Assembly: GCA_900637135.1 (NCBI GenBank)
Contig: LR134353.1
Location: 4,154,001-4,218,000, forward strand
Length of the DNA: 64,000 bases
DNA from: Mycolicibacterium flavescens
Lineage (GTDB): Bacteria; Actinomycetota; Actinomycetes; Mycobacteriales; Mycobacteriaceae
Direction: 5' to 3'
The notes beneath the pieces were generated by a model. That model saw only the letters and a list, made by a program, of their open reading frames with translations. It searched no databases and had not been told where the DNA came from. Positions 1-6,775 of the stretch are shown piece after piece. Position numbers and translations under genes: made by a program. How positions within the stretch are numbered: the first letter of the stretch is position 1; every line of letters begins with the position of its first letter.

Positions 1-138
1 TGCACCCGCCCCGTCGAACGCCAGGCCGCTCAGATGTGTTCGCACGGCGGCGTCGAGGGCGTCGGCCGCGCCCTGGTACTGCCGTGCGACGCTCAATAAG
101 GCGGCGGCATCGACGCGAGCCGCGTCCGTTCCTCCCAT
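1..138 (-). CDS. EspC-like type VII secretion-associated protein, C-terminus cut by window edge
   Basis: An open frame starts with ATG 40 bases after the glmM stop and runs off the left edge; 46 residues are visible. They read as an amphipathic, alanine-rich helix (VDAAALLSVARQYQGAADAL) of the kind seen in EspC/DUF2580-type proteins linked to type VII secretion. The upstream bases carry no strong Shine-Dalgarno. In M. tuberculosis the gene after glmM is a small conserved hypothetical (Rv3440c), which fits the position. The family assignment rests on the helix pattern only. Function is unknown; a small partner or substrate of a type VII system is an inference. Confidence 0.55.
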   Translation of the reverse strand, partial: MGGTDAARVDAAALLSVARQYQGAADALDAAVRTHLSGLAFDGAGA

Positions 139-178
139 GTATGGGTTGGACGCGCGGCGACCGCGACCGGTTCCACTC

Positions 179-1516
179 TCAGCGTTGCGCGCTGACCTGC
201 TCGGCCACCCGCACGGCCAACTGCCGGGCGGTATCTTCGTCGGCCGCTTCCACCATCACCCGCACGACTTGCTCGGTTCCCGACGGGCGCAGCAGGATTC
301 GACCCGTGTCGCCGAGTTCGGCTTCCACCTCGGCAACGGCGGTGCGGACCGACGGCGCGTCGGCGACGGTCGCCTTGTCCGCGACCGCGACGTTGATCAG
401 AACCTGAGGCAGCGTGCGCATCGGCTCGGCGAGCGCGGCGAGCGGGGTGCGCGTCTGCGCCATCCGCGACATCAACCGCAATCCGGTGACGATGCCGTCG
501 CCGGTCGTGCCCCACGCCGGCATCACGATGTGGCCCGACTGTTCACCCCCGAGCGAATATCCGCCGGCGCGCAGTTCCTCGAGGACATAACGGTCCCCCA
601 CGCTCGTCGTGCGGACCTCGACCCCGGCCGCGCGCATCGCCAGGTGCAGGCCGAGGTTGCTCATCACCGTCGCCACCAAGGTGTTCGACGCCAGCTCTCC
701 ACTCTCCTGCATGGCGAGAGCGAGGATGACCATGATCGCGTCGCCGTCGATCACGCGCCCGTGCGCGTCGACGGCGAGGCACCGGTCAGCGTCGCCGTCG
801 TGTGCGAGCCCCAGGTCGGCTCCATGCGACACCACGGCGGATCGCAGGATCTCCATATGCGTCGAGCCGCAGCGCTCGTTGATGTTCAGCCCGTCGGGGT
901 CGGCATTGATCGTGATGACGTTGGCGCCCGCGGCGCGGTAGGCCTGCGGTGCGGCGGCCCACGCGGCACCGTTGGCGCAGTCGACGACGACGGTGAGCTG
1001 GTCCAACCTGGTCGTGACGGCCTTGCTGACATGCCGCAGATACCGGTCGAGGGCGTCCGCGGCGTCCACCACCCGACCGATCCGGGCGCCCGTGGGCCGG
1101 TTCCCTGGCCCTTGGTGCACCAGTTCCTCGATCCGGTCCTCGGTGGCGTCGTCGAGCTTGTGGCCGCCGGGGCCGAAGATCTTGATGCCGTTGTCGGGCA
1201 TCGGGTTGTGCGAGGCGCTGATCATGACGCCGAAGTCCGCGTCGTAAGCGCTGGTCAGATAGGCCACGGCCGGGGTCGGCAGTACGCCTACGCGCAGCGC
1301 GTCGACGCCTTCGCTGGTCAGTCCCGCGATGACGGCCGCCTCGAGCATTTCACCGCTGGCCCGCGGATCGCGGCCGACAACGGCCACCCGCCTAGCGTGC
1401 CCACCGGCGGTGGCCAACCGTCGCGCCGCCGCCGAACCGAGAGCCAAAGCGAGTTCGGCGGTCAGATCCTGGTTGGCGACGCCGCGCACTCCGTCGGTGC
1501 CGAACAGTCGAGCCAT
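179..1516 (-). CDS. glmM: Phosphoglucosamine mutase GlmM
   Basis: Converts glucosamine-6-phosphate to glucosamine-1-phosphate in the cytoplasm, feeding UDP-GlcNAc for peptidoglycan and arabinogalactan linker synthesis. The 445-residue protein has the full alpha-D-phosphohexomutase layout. The phosphoserine loop SASHNP has its serine at residue 102, the metal-binding loop DGDAD is at 240-244, and the phosphate-binding loop RPSGT is at about 410-414. The start MARLFGTDGVRG is the usual family start. It lies downstream of rplM-rpsI and upstream of the EspC-like gene, as in other mycobacteria. No irregularity was seen. Confidence 0.97.
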   Translation of the reverse strand: MARLFGTDGVRGVANQDLTAELALALGSAAARRLATAGGHARRVAVVGRDPRASGEMLEAAVIAGLTSEGVDALRVGVLPTPAVAYLTSAYDADFGVMISASHNPMPDNGIKIFGPGGHKLDDATEDRIEELVHQGPGNRPTGARIGRVVDAADALDRYLRHVSKAVTTRLDQLTVVVDCANGAAWAAAPQAYRAAGANVITINADPDGLNINERCGSTHMEILRSAVVSHGADLGLAHDGDADRCLAVDAHGRVIDGDAIMVILALAMQESGELASNTLVATVMSNLGLHLAMRAAGVEVRTTSVGDRYVLEELRAGGYSLGGEQSGHIVMPAWGTTGDGIVTGLRLMSRMAQTRTPLAALAEPMRTLPQVLINVAVADKATVADAPSVRTAVAEVEAELGDTGRILLRPSGTEQVVRVMVEAADEDTARQLAVRVAEQVSAQR

Positions 1517-1603
1517 GCCGACAAACTTCTCATAAATGGCCGCTTCAGGGCCAACCGCGCGTGTCGTGGGTCGTGCCGTCGCCCAATCGGTACCCAGACG
1601 CGA

Positions 1604-1639
1604 CTCACCGCCCGCAACCGGTCGGATGCGGGCGGTGAG
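1604..1639 (-). terminator. GC-rich hairpin, copy 1 of a duplicated terminator-like element
   Basis: An inverted repeat CTCACCGCCCGC / GCGGGCGGTGAG closes a long stem 22 bases after the stop of the exported-protein gene at 1661. One mismatch (A at 1617 instead of T) separates it from the copy at 2690-2725. There is no clear T-tract, which is common for mycobacterial terminators. Confidence 0.65.
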
Positions 1640-1660
1640 CCACCGATCGGGTTCTGAGGG

Positions 1661-2356
1661 TCAGCCTCCGAGGATGCCGAGAATCTGATTCAGCAGATCG
1701 ATGATCGGCTGCAGCGGATTAGGCGGCACGGGCAGTCCACCCGCGAGCGAACACAGCAGCGAGCCGAGTAGACCGCCACCCGGATCCGCGGTGATGTTGA
1801 GAACCACCTGGTTCAGGTCCACGATCAGGCCGAGCAACTCCAGGTGCAGCGGCCCCAGCACCAGGTTGAGCACATCACAGACGGCCTGCTGGCTCGCAAA
1901 CCGGACCTGGTCGCCGTTTCCGGTCGTCGCCGATGACGGCTGCGCTTCTCCGCCAGGTGCCGAGATCTCGTTGACGGGCATCGAGAAATTCGAGATGTTC
2001 ACATCTTGGGCGGCGCCCCGATCACCCGGCTGATTTCCCGGTTGCGGTTGCCCGGGCGAGACCAGCTTGCCGATCAGCTGACCTGTCAAAGCGATGCCGG
2101 TGTTCGACGAGGTCGCCCCGTTTTCGTCGGCCGTGGCCGGTCCGTCTTGTTGGGTCACTTCCTTGGCGGCGGTGGCTACGAACTGCCCATTGAACTTGGT
2201 CCCGTTCGGGCCGGTCCCCTGCACCTGGACGACGTTCTTCTTACCCACGCCCGGCGGCTGCGCTGCAGCAGTTCCGCTGCCAGTCAACCCCCCCACCAGC
2301 ACCAACATTGCGGCGCTCACCAAAACGGTGAGCAAACGCGTGATGTGAGTTTTCAT
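1661..2356 (-). CDS. Exported hypothetical protein with Sec signal peptide
   Basis: A 231-residue protein beginning MKTHITRLL. The hydrophobic core at about 8-28 and the AAA-Q cleavage site after residue 32 make a clear Sec signal peptide. ATG 2356 is chosen because GGAG lies five bases upstream and the signal peptide starts there; an upstream in-frame start would add 25 uncharged residues. The mature part holds an FNGQFV segment and a conserved-looking C-terminal block rich in L, V and N (CDVLNLVLGPLHLELLGL), then a GGG loop and two cysteines. This C-terminal pattern recurs in exported actinobacterial proteins of unknown function. The gene is monocistronic and followed by the hairpin at 1604-1639. 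No function can be assigned. Confidence 0.75.
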   Translation of the reverse strand: MKTHITRLLTVLVSAAMLVLVGGLTGSGTAAAQPPGVGKKNVVQVQGTGPNGTKFNGQFVATAAKEVTQQDGPATADENGATSSNTGIALTGQLIGKLVSPGQPQPGNQPGDRGAAQDVNISNFSMPVNEISAPGGEAQPSSATTGNGDQVRFASQQAVCDVLNLVLGPLHLELLGLIVDLNQVVLNITADPGGGLLGSLLCSLAGGLPVPPNPLQPIIDLLNQILGILGG

Positions 2357-2552
2357 GATCACTCCATTCTTTGGTTCAGGAAGCAGCGACCCGGCTCCCC
2401 GACCCGGCCCCCCGACTGCTCCTGACATCACGCCGGTGGCGGCAACTGACCGCCCTGCGTAGCATCCGTGCTCCCACCGCGGTGGTTAACTCGTGGTCAG
2501 CAAGCTAAACGGCAATACCCGAAGAGATTTTCGGCTCCGCAAGTAAAGCGAA

Positions 2553-2587
2553 GCAGCCTAATTAGCTGCGCCGTCAATAGATTGACG
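2553..2587. promoter_or_regulatory. Two adjacent inverted repeats upstream of an exported-protein gene
   Basis: GCAGC-CTAATTA-GCTGC (2553-2569) is followed after two bases by CGTCAAT-AG-ATTGACG (2572-2587), a perfect 7-base dyad. They lie about 200 bases before the ATG at 2356. They could be operators or part of a promoter; the regulator is unknown. Confidence 0.35.
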
Positions 2588-2689
2588 CTTGTCCCACGAC
2601 CGAGCACATGTAGGCGCTCTCGCTAAGGTTTCCCGACGCAGCAAAAAAATTTGGGTTGCCGGTGCACGCCGATTGGCATCCCGAAACGA

Positions 2690-2725
2690 CTCACCGCCCG
2701 CATCCGGTCGGATGCGGGCGGTGAG
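2690..2725 (-). terminator. GC-rich hairpin, copy 2 of the duplicated terminator-like element
   Basis: CTCACCGCCCGCATCC pairs with GGATGCGGGCGGTGAG around a GGTC loop: 16 perfect pairs, ten bases after the stop of the exported gene at 2735. It matches the element at 1604-1639 at 35 of 36 bases, and weaker similarity continues about 25 bases beyond. Confidence 0.75.
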
Positions 2726-2734
2726 GGTGCGGTC

Positions 2735-3151
2735 TTAGCTGCCGTTGTTCTCAGCGGTCGGGGCCGTCGGCGAGGTCGTGGGCGCCTCGGACGTCGGCGT
2801 CGCCTCCTGCTGCTCGGCCTGGCCCGGTGCGTTCTCCGAGTGGCCGGGGCCGTTCTGCTGGATCGTGACGGTGCCGAGGTTGTTCGTACACACCCTCTTC
2901 TCGGTGCCCTCGGTGTCGGTGGCCTGCGCCAACGCGTTGACCGAGTTCACGTCGGTGTGGCACACGTCGGCGGCGATCTGCGCCGCGGCGGTCACGTCGA
3001 CGTCGTGCAAAACGCCGGCGTTACCGATCGAAACGTTGACGCGGTTGTCCTGAGCCGTGTCCGGCTGCGCCATGGCCATACCCAGGCCGGCGGTGAATAG
3101 CAGCGATCCGCCCATCACGGCGCCCGCGGTCAGTGTCTTCGCGTTCTTCAT
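2735..3151 (-). CDS. Small exported protein with Thr/Pro/Glu-rich tail, unknown function
   Basis: 138 residues starting MKNAKTLTAG. The signal peptide is short (core about 9-25) with an AMA-Q cleavage site after residue 28. The mature domain has two cysteines (64 and 88) that could form one disulfide, and the last 40 residues are rich in P, T, E and S, a flexible tail. ATG 3151 has AAGGAG six bases upstream; the adjacent TTG three bases earlier is less well spaced. The gene is single, ends in the strong hairpin at 2690-2725, and is upstream of the other exported gene on the same strand. I do not recognise a family. Confidence 0.72.
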   Translation of the reverse strand: MKNAKTLTAGAVMGGSLLFTAGLGMAMAQPDTAQDNRVNVSIGNAGVLHDVDVTAAAQIAADVCHTDVNSVNALAQATDTEGTEKRVCTNNLGTVTIQQNGPGHSENAPGQAEQQEATPTSEAPTTSPTAPTAENNGS

Positions 3152-3340
3152 CAATTGCTCCTTCTCAGTCAGGAGACGACGGTCCGATCCCCCAACGAGG
3201 TGACTGGCTCGTACCGGTGGCAGTTGCGGTCTGCCGCGCGTGCAGCGCCGCCGCCTCCAGCCCCGGTGGGTTCACGACTGGCCGTTCAACGAAACCGGAA
3301 CGCCGCAATTGTGAGATAGACCGCAGCGTGTTGAATACAA

Positions 3341-3374
3341 AAACCGCCGGTGTGCGGTGCACATCCGGCGGTTT
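3341..3374 (-). terminator. Rho-independent terminator of rplM-rpsI
   Basis: AAACCGCCGG at 3341-3350 pairs with CCGGCGGTTT at 3365-3374, with a second inner stem TGTGC/GCACA. On the minus strand the hairpin runs straight into TTTTTGTATT. It lies 11 bases after the rpsI stop. Confidence 0.88.
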
Positions 3375-3385
3375 CTGCGAATCGA

Positions 3386-3874
3386 TCAGCGCTTGCTGTA
3401 CTGAGGCGCCTTACGGGCCTTCTTCAGGCCGTACTTCTTGCGCTCGATGGCGCGCGGGTCGCGGGTCAGGAAGCCGGCCTTCTTCAGTGCCGGCCGGTCC
3501 TCGGGCTGCACCAGAATCAGGGCCCTGGCGATCGCCAGACGCAACGCGCCTGCCTGACCGGAGGGGCCGCCACCGTCGAGGTGGGCGTAGATGTCGAAGC
3601 TCTCCAGCCGATCGACGGTGACCAGCGGAGCCTTGATGAGCTGCTGGTGGACCTTGTTCGGGAAATAGTCCTCGAGGCTGCGGCCATCGAGGTTGAACTG
3701 GCCCGTTCCCGGGACCAGGCGAACCCGGACGACGGCCTCTTTGCGGCGGCCGACGGTCTGGATCGGACGGTCGATGAAGACCGGCTCGCGGGGCGTGGCC
3801 TCGGCTGCCGCCTCGGTCACGGCATCAGTGTTGGCTTCGGTGTTGTCAACGGTCGTCTCAACTGGCTGAGTCAC
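3386..3874 (-). CDS. rpsI: 30S ribosomal protein S9 (uS9)
   Basis: Component of the small ribosomal subunit whose C-terminal tail reaches the P-site tRNA. The 162-residue protein has an acidic, low-complexity extension of about 30 residues, typical of mycobacterial S9. The conserved core follows (TVGRRKEAVVRVRLVPGTG) and it ends in the basic tail KKARKAPQYSKR. Its ATG overlaps the rplM stop by four bases, so the two are translationally coupled. A strong terminator follows. Confidence 0.97.
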   Translation of the reverse strand: MTQPVETTVDNTEANTDAVTEAAAEATPREPVFIDRPIQTVGRRKEAVVRVRLVPGTGQFNLDGRSLEDYFPNKVHQQLIKAPLVTVDRLESFDIYAHLDGGGPSGQAGALRLAIARALILVQPEDRPALKKAGFLTRDPRAIERKKYGLKKARKAPQYSKR

Positions 3875-4314
3875 TGCGCCACCTGCTTGATCTCGTACGG
3901 AATCGGCTGCTGGGCGGTGTGCGGATGCTCCGGCCCGACATAGACGCGCAGCTTCTTCTTCACCTGACGGCCCAGCTTGGTGTGGGGAATCATGCCGAGG
4001 ATCGCCCGCTCGACGACGCGGTCGGCGTGCTTCTCCATCTCCTCACCGAGCGAGCGCTTGCGCAGACCGCCGGGGTAACCCGAGTGGCGGTAGAAAAACG
4101 TGCGGTCCGCCTTGTTACCGGCGATGGCGATCTTCTCGGCGTTGATGATGATGACGAAATCGCCACCATCGACATTCGGCGTGTATGTCGGCTTGTGCTT
4201 GCCGCGCAGCAGATTGGCTGCTGCAACGGCGAGCCGGCCGAGCACCACGTCGGTGGCGTCGATGACGTACCACGAACGTGTGGTGTCACCCGCCTTCGGC
4301 GTGTACGTAGGCAC
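3871..4314 (-). CDS. rplM: 50S ribosomal protein L13 (uL13)
   Basis: Large-subunit protein needed early in 50S assembly. 147 residues with the family segments SWYVIDATDVVLGRLA near the start and the GGLRKRSLGEEMEKH motif past the middle. The start is GTG, preceded by GAGAGG seven bases upstream. It is the first gene of the rplM-rpsI operon. The 5' region shares the 330-base intergenic stretch with the divergent exported excalibur gene. Confidence 0.97.
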   Translation of the reverse strand: MPTYTPKAGDTTRSWYVIDATDVVLGRLAVAAANLLRGKHKPTYTPNVDGGDFVIIINAEKIAIAGNKADRTFFYRHSGYPGGLRKRSLGEEMEKHADRVVERAILGMIPHTKLGRQVKKKLRVYVGPEHPHTAQQPIPYEIKQVAQ

Positions 4315-4644
4315 AGCGCTACCTCTCCTCTATCGGGTTTCCTGTCCCGGTGGCCCGGGGGCCGGTCAGGCGCATCCGGTGGGGTTGATCTCGGCGACCG
4401 ACGTTGACCCGAGGACCCGTGCTTACCGCACGCCAACGAGGCAGCTTACCCGGGCGCGTCGCCGCAGGTCAAAACGGTGCATCGGCCAGAACCCGAGGGT
4501 AAAAAGCCAAAGCCGTCCAGAAACGTGTCGAAACATAGGGAAACCCCTGATTCATTTTCGTTTCCTGGCCCTTAGCGTCGTCGCGGGGGTTACAGCAAAC
4601 CGGCTGTCTCACATCCGGAAACACAAGATCTCAATGGAGTGAAA
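4315..4644. other. Divergent intergenic region, rplM / excalibur gene
   Basis: 330 bases carrying the 5' regions of rplM (minus) and the exported gene at 4645 (plus). GAGAGG for rplM and GGAG for the plus-strand gene are visible at the ends. No further gene or repeat was found. Promoters must be here but could not be placed reliably. Confidence 0.6.
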
Positions 4645-4836
4645 ATGATTCGTGGCTTGATCGTTGCCGCATTCGTCGTCGCGGCAACCGCCGCTGGCGC
4701 CGCCACCGCGTCTGCGGACACCTACTACAAGAACTGCTCCGCTGCGCGCGAGGCCGGCGTGACACCGATCCTGCAGGGTCAAGACGGCTACGCCGAGCAC
4801 CTGGACCGCGACGGCGACGGCATCGCCTGCGAGTAG
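4645..4836 (+). CDS. Exported excalibur calcium-binding domain protein
   Basis: A 63-residue protein made of a signal peptide (cleavage after ASA, residue 24) and one excalibur domain. The domain has cysteines at 31 and 62 and the calcium-loop motif DRDGDGIACE at the C-terminus, as in the family. ATG 4645 is preferred over GTG 4639 because GGAG is then five bases upstream. The secreted domain probably binds calcium; its biological role is unknown. It converges on esxT, with a hairpin between. Confidence 0.85.
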   Translation: MIRGLIVAAFVVAATAAGAATASADTYYKNCSAAREAGVTPILQGQDGYAEHLDRDGDGIACE

Positions 4837-4847
4837 TCGACGGTGTT

Positions 4848-4884
4848 GCGCCACCGTGGCCGCTCTCCTCGACCACGGTGGCGC
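4848..4884. terminator. Bidirectional terminator-like hairpin
   Basis: GCGCCACCGTGG (4848-4859) pairs perfectly with CCACGGTGGCGC (4873-4884) around a 13-base loop. It sits between the converging excalibur gene and esxT, so it could end both transcripts. No T-tract is present. Confidence 0.7.
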
Positions 4885-4938
4885 TTACCGTGCGGTCCCC
4901 TGGCTCCCCTCCAGCCGGACCGCACAAGTCTCTTTCAG

Positions 4939-5235
4939 TCAGGTGCCCCACGCTCCTGCGGCACTGCGGTCGGTGGCGGCAACGTCGTCGGCGCCGTCGC
5001 GAACCGCGTTGCCGAGGCTGAACAGAATCTCGTTGAGCGCGCCTGCCGCTTGTTCCCACCGGGCCTGTTCGAGCCGGTATGCCTCGGCCGCCTGGCGGGT
5101 CCACACCTGCTGAAGCGGCGCGATCTGCGCACGCAGCTCCTCGAGGGCGCCGTTCAGCCGGGCAGAGGTGGCGTGGATCTCTTGTCTGACGGTGTATTCG
5201 ATCTCGTCGAAGTTGTACGACAACACGTGGTCCAT
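4939..5235 (-). CDS. esxT: ESX-4 WXG100-type protein EsxT
   Basis: 98-residue helical-hairpin protein of the ESAT-6/CFP-10 superfamily, expected to pair with EsxU and be exported by ESX-4. The central turn reads VWTRQAAEAY, so the usual W-x-G has arginine in place of glycine, as I recall for EsxT of M. tuberculosis. ATG 5235 is taken as start because GAGGAG lies five bases upstream and the esxU stop is ten bases away. It is last in the minus-strand ESX-4 transcript. Confidence 0.92.
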   Translation of the reverse strand: MDHVLSYNFDEIEYTVRQEIHATSARLNGALEELRAQIAPLQQVWTRQAAEAYRLEQARWEQAAGALNEILFSLGNAVRDGADDVAATDRSAAGAWGT

Positions 5236-5245
5236 CACGGCTCCT

Positions 5246-5569
5246 CTACAGGTTGTTGGCCACCGCGTCGATGCGGTGCGAATGGCTCTCGTTGGCTTCC
5301 CGAAGGGTCTGCTGGTTGAGCCGGATGGTCTCGGCGATCCTCTGTAGCGAGGCATGCAGCTTCAGCGACTCGGCATTCCATCGGTCGACGACGTCGCGGA
5401 AGCGGGCGGCCGCAACGCCGCCCCAGACCGACGGTGGCACGGCGGTCATCCGACCGATGAACGACTGCAGCATCGCGCGGATCTCCTCGTTGCGCGCGTC
5501 GGTCTGGCCGGCGACCGCGGCCATCAGATCGAAATCGGTGGTGAGCGAACCGCCTTGCGGTGTCGTCAT
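5246..5569 (-). CDS. esxU: ESX-4 WXG100-type protein EsxU
   Basis: 107-residue WXG100 protein, presumed partner of EsxT. The turn carries a canonical WGG (PPSVWGGVAAARFRD, residues about 46-60) between two long helices. It ends in SHRIDAVANNL, without an obvious YxxxD/E export signal at the very end. It is separated from the Rv3446c-type gene by 72 bases and from esxT by 10, so the pair is cotranscribed. Confidence 0.92.
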   Translation of the reverse strand: MTTPQGGSLTTDFDLMAAVAGQTDARNEEIRAMLQSFIGRMTAVPPSVWGGVAAARFRDVVDRWNAESLKLHASLQRIAETIRLNQQTLREANESHSHRIDAVANNL

Positions 5570-5641
5570 CGGAATCCTCTCGTTGCTCGCTTCGGTTCTG
5601 ACTGGTACGACGCACCGGGTGTCGGTCCGGTTCCACTGGAT

Positions 5642-6775
5642 TCAAGAAATCGCGTGGGCGGATCTGATCGCCTGATCGCAGACCTCGCGGACCGTGGACT
5701 CGCGACCCGGTGCGCTCTGGCAGCCGATGGCGATGCGGACACCGTCATCGACCAGAACGGTCCATGCGACGTGATGGTCCGGGCGCAGTTCCCGGTAGGT
5801 GACGCCTGCTCGTCCGGCCGGCGTGCCGGCTGCGTTGAAGTCGACGAAGACGTCGTCGGGCTCACCTGCCAGGGCGCTTCGCAACGCGGCCGCAGTCTGC
5901 GCGAGGTCCGCTTGCGGCGGGCCCACGGACTGGGTGAGGTGAAGCGCGACGTCGGCGTCTGACGGCGAGGTGATCTGCGCGCGAGCCGAGCCCGGGCCGG
6001 ATGTGATGTGCTGCACCGACCACGCGGCGGGCACCGTCACCTGCACTCGCCCCTCCATCAACAGGGTTGACGCGAAGTTCGGTTCCCGGTCGCCGTCACC
6101 ACGCAGGGCGAACCCGCCACATATCGCTATCGTCGAGGCGACGACGATGGTCAGCACCGCCGCTCGTCGTGGCTGGTACGGATCGCTGCCGGCGCTGACG
6201 GCATCGGGAGCGGGAGGTTCGGCTTCTGGTCGACGAACTGTGTCTTCGTGGGCGAAGCGGACCTCGATACCGTTGCCGCGCAACCGTTCAGCGATCACGT
6301 TGGCCAGCGGTTCGAGGCCGGCCGGGGCGTCGATCAGCGCCGGCCCAGCGCACCCGACCGCTGCGACCACCCTGTTCGCCACTTCGTCGTCGACATTGGC
6401 GATGACGACGGCGGTGGCGGCGGGACGGGTGACAACCACCAACTCCGCGGCGATCTCGACGACGGTTGCGCCTATCTGCCGCTGGAGCACCGCGGTGCGC
6501 CGGATCACCTCGACGCTGGTCGCCGTCGTCGCTTCGCGTACGCGATCGATGCGTGCGCTCGGCCACCACGTCGGGCAGACGAGAACGACATGGTCGGCGC
6601 CGCCCACCGCGGCTGCCATCAGCTGGGACCAGAGTTCGGGCGCGGGCACCGCCTCGTCGCCGACCAGTGCGAGATCGTCGTCGATGGCCTCCAACGCCGA
6701 CGAGACCAGTTCGGAATCAAGCGGATTGGCTCCGCGTATCGAAGCCGGTCCGACCTCGACGACGGTGCGGCTCAT
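5642..6775 (-). CDS. Type VII secretion-associated protein, Rv3446c family
   Basis: 377-residue membrane-anchored protein found in ESX-4 loci. Residues 1-190 form a cytoplasmic domain, residues about 205-224 a single transmembrane helix (AVLTIVVASTIAICGGFAL), and the rest an extracytoplasmic domain containing VTVPAAWSVQHI and the segment HVAWTVLVDDGVRIAIGC. Its ATG overlaps the eccC4 stop by four bases. The biochemical role is not established; position and conservation suggest an accessory part of the ESX-4 machine. Confidence 0.88.
   Translation of the reverse strand: MSRTVVEVGPASIRGANPLDSELVSSALEAIDDDLALVGDEAVPAPELWSQLMAAAVGGADHVVLVCPTWWPSARIDRVREATTATSVEVIRRTAVLQRQIGATVVEIAAELVVVTRPAATAVVIANVDDEVANRVVAAVGCAGPALIDAPAGLEPLANVIAERLRGNGIEVRFAHEDTVRRPEAEPPAPDAVSAGSDPYQPRRAAVLTIVVASTIAICGGFALRGDGDREPNFASTLLMEGRVQVTVPAAWSVQHITSGPGSARAQITSPSDADVALHLTQSVGPPQADLAQTAAALRSALAGEPDDVFVDFNAAGTPAGRAGVTYRELRPDHHVAWTVLVDDGVRIAIGCQSAPGRESTVREVCDQAIRSAHAIS

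Larger units (their letters stand above)
2357..2734. other. Intergenic region between two exported-protein genes
   Basis: 378 bases without a credible gene. It holds the 5' region of the exported gene starting at 2356, two adjacent dyads (2553-2587), and the second copy of the hairpin terminator (2690-2725) that ends the next gene. Composition around 2500-2650 is visibly more A/T-rich than the neighbouring genes, as expected of a promoter region, but no sigma factor consensus could be placed with confidence. Confidence 0.6.

Noticed and set aside
137..1657. 506-codon open frame on the plus strand opposite glmM
   Set aside because: It is a high-GC shadow: glmM on the other strand has all catalytic motifs, and this translation is Arg/Gly-rich with no recognisable domain.
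2373..2378. TGAACC on the minus strand before the exported protein at 2356
   Set aside because: No CGTGT-like -10 lies 15-18 bases downstream, so a SigL promoter is not supported.
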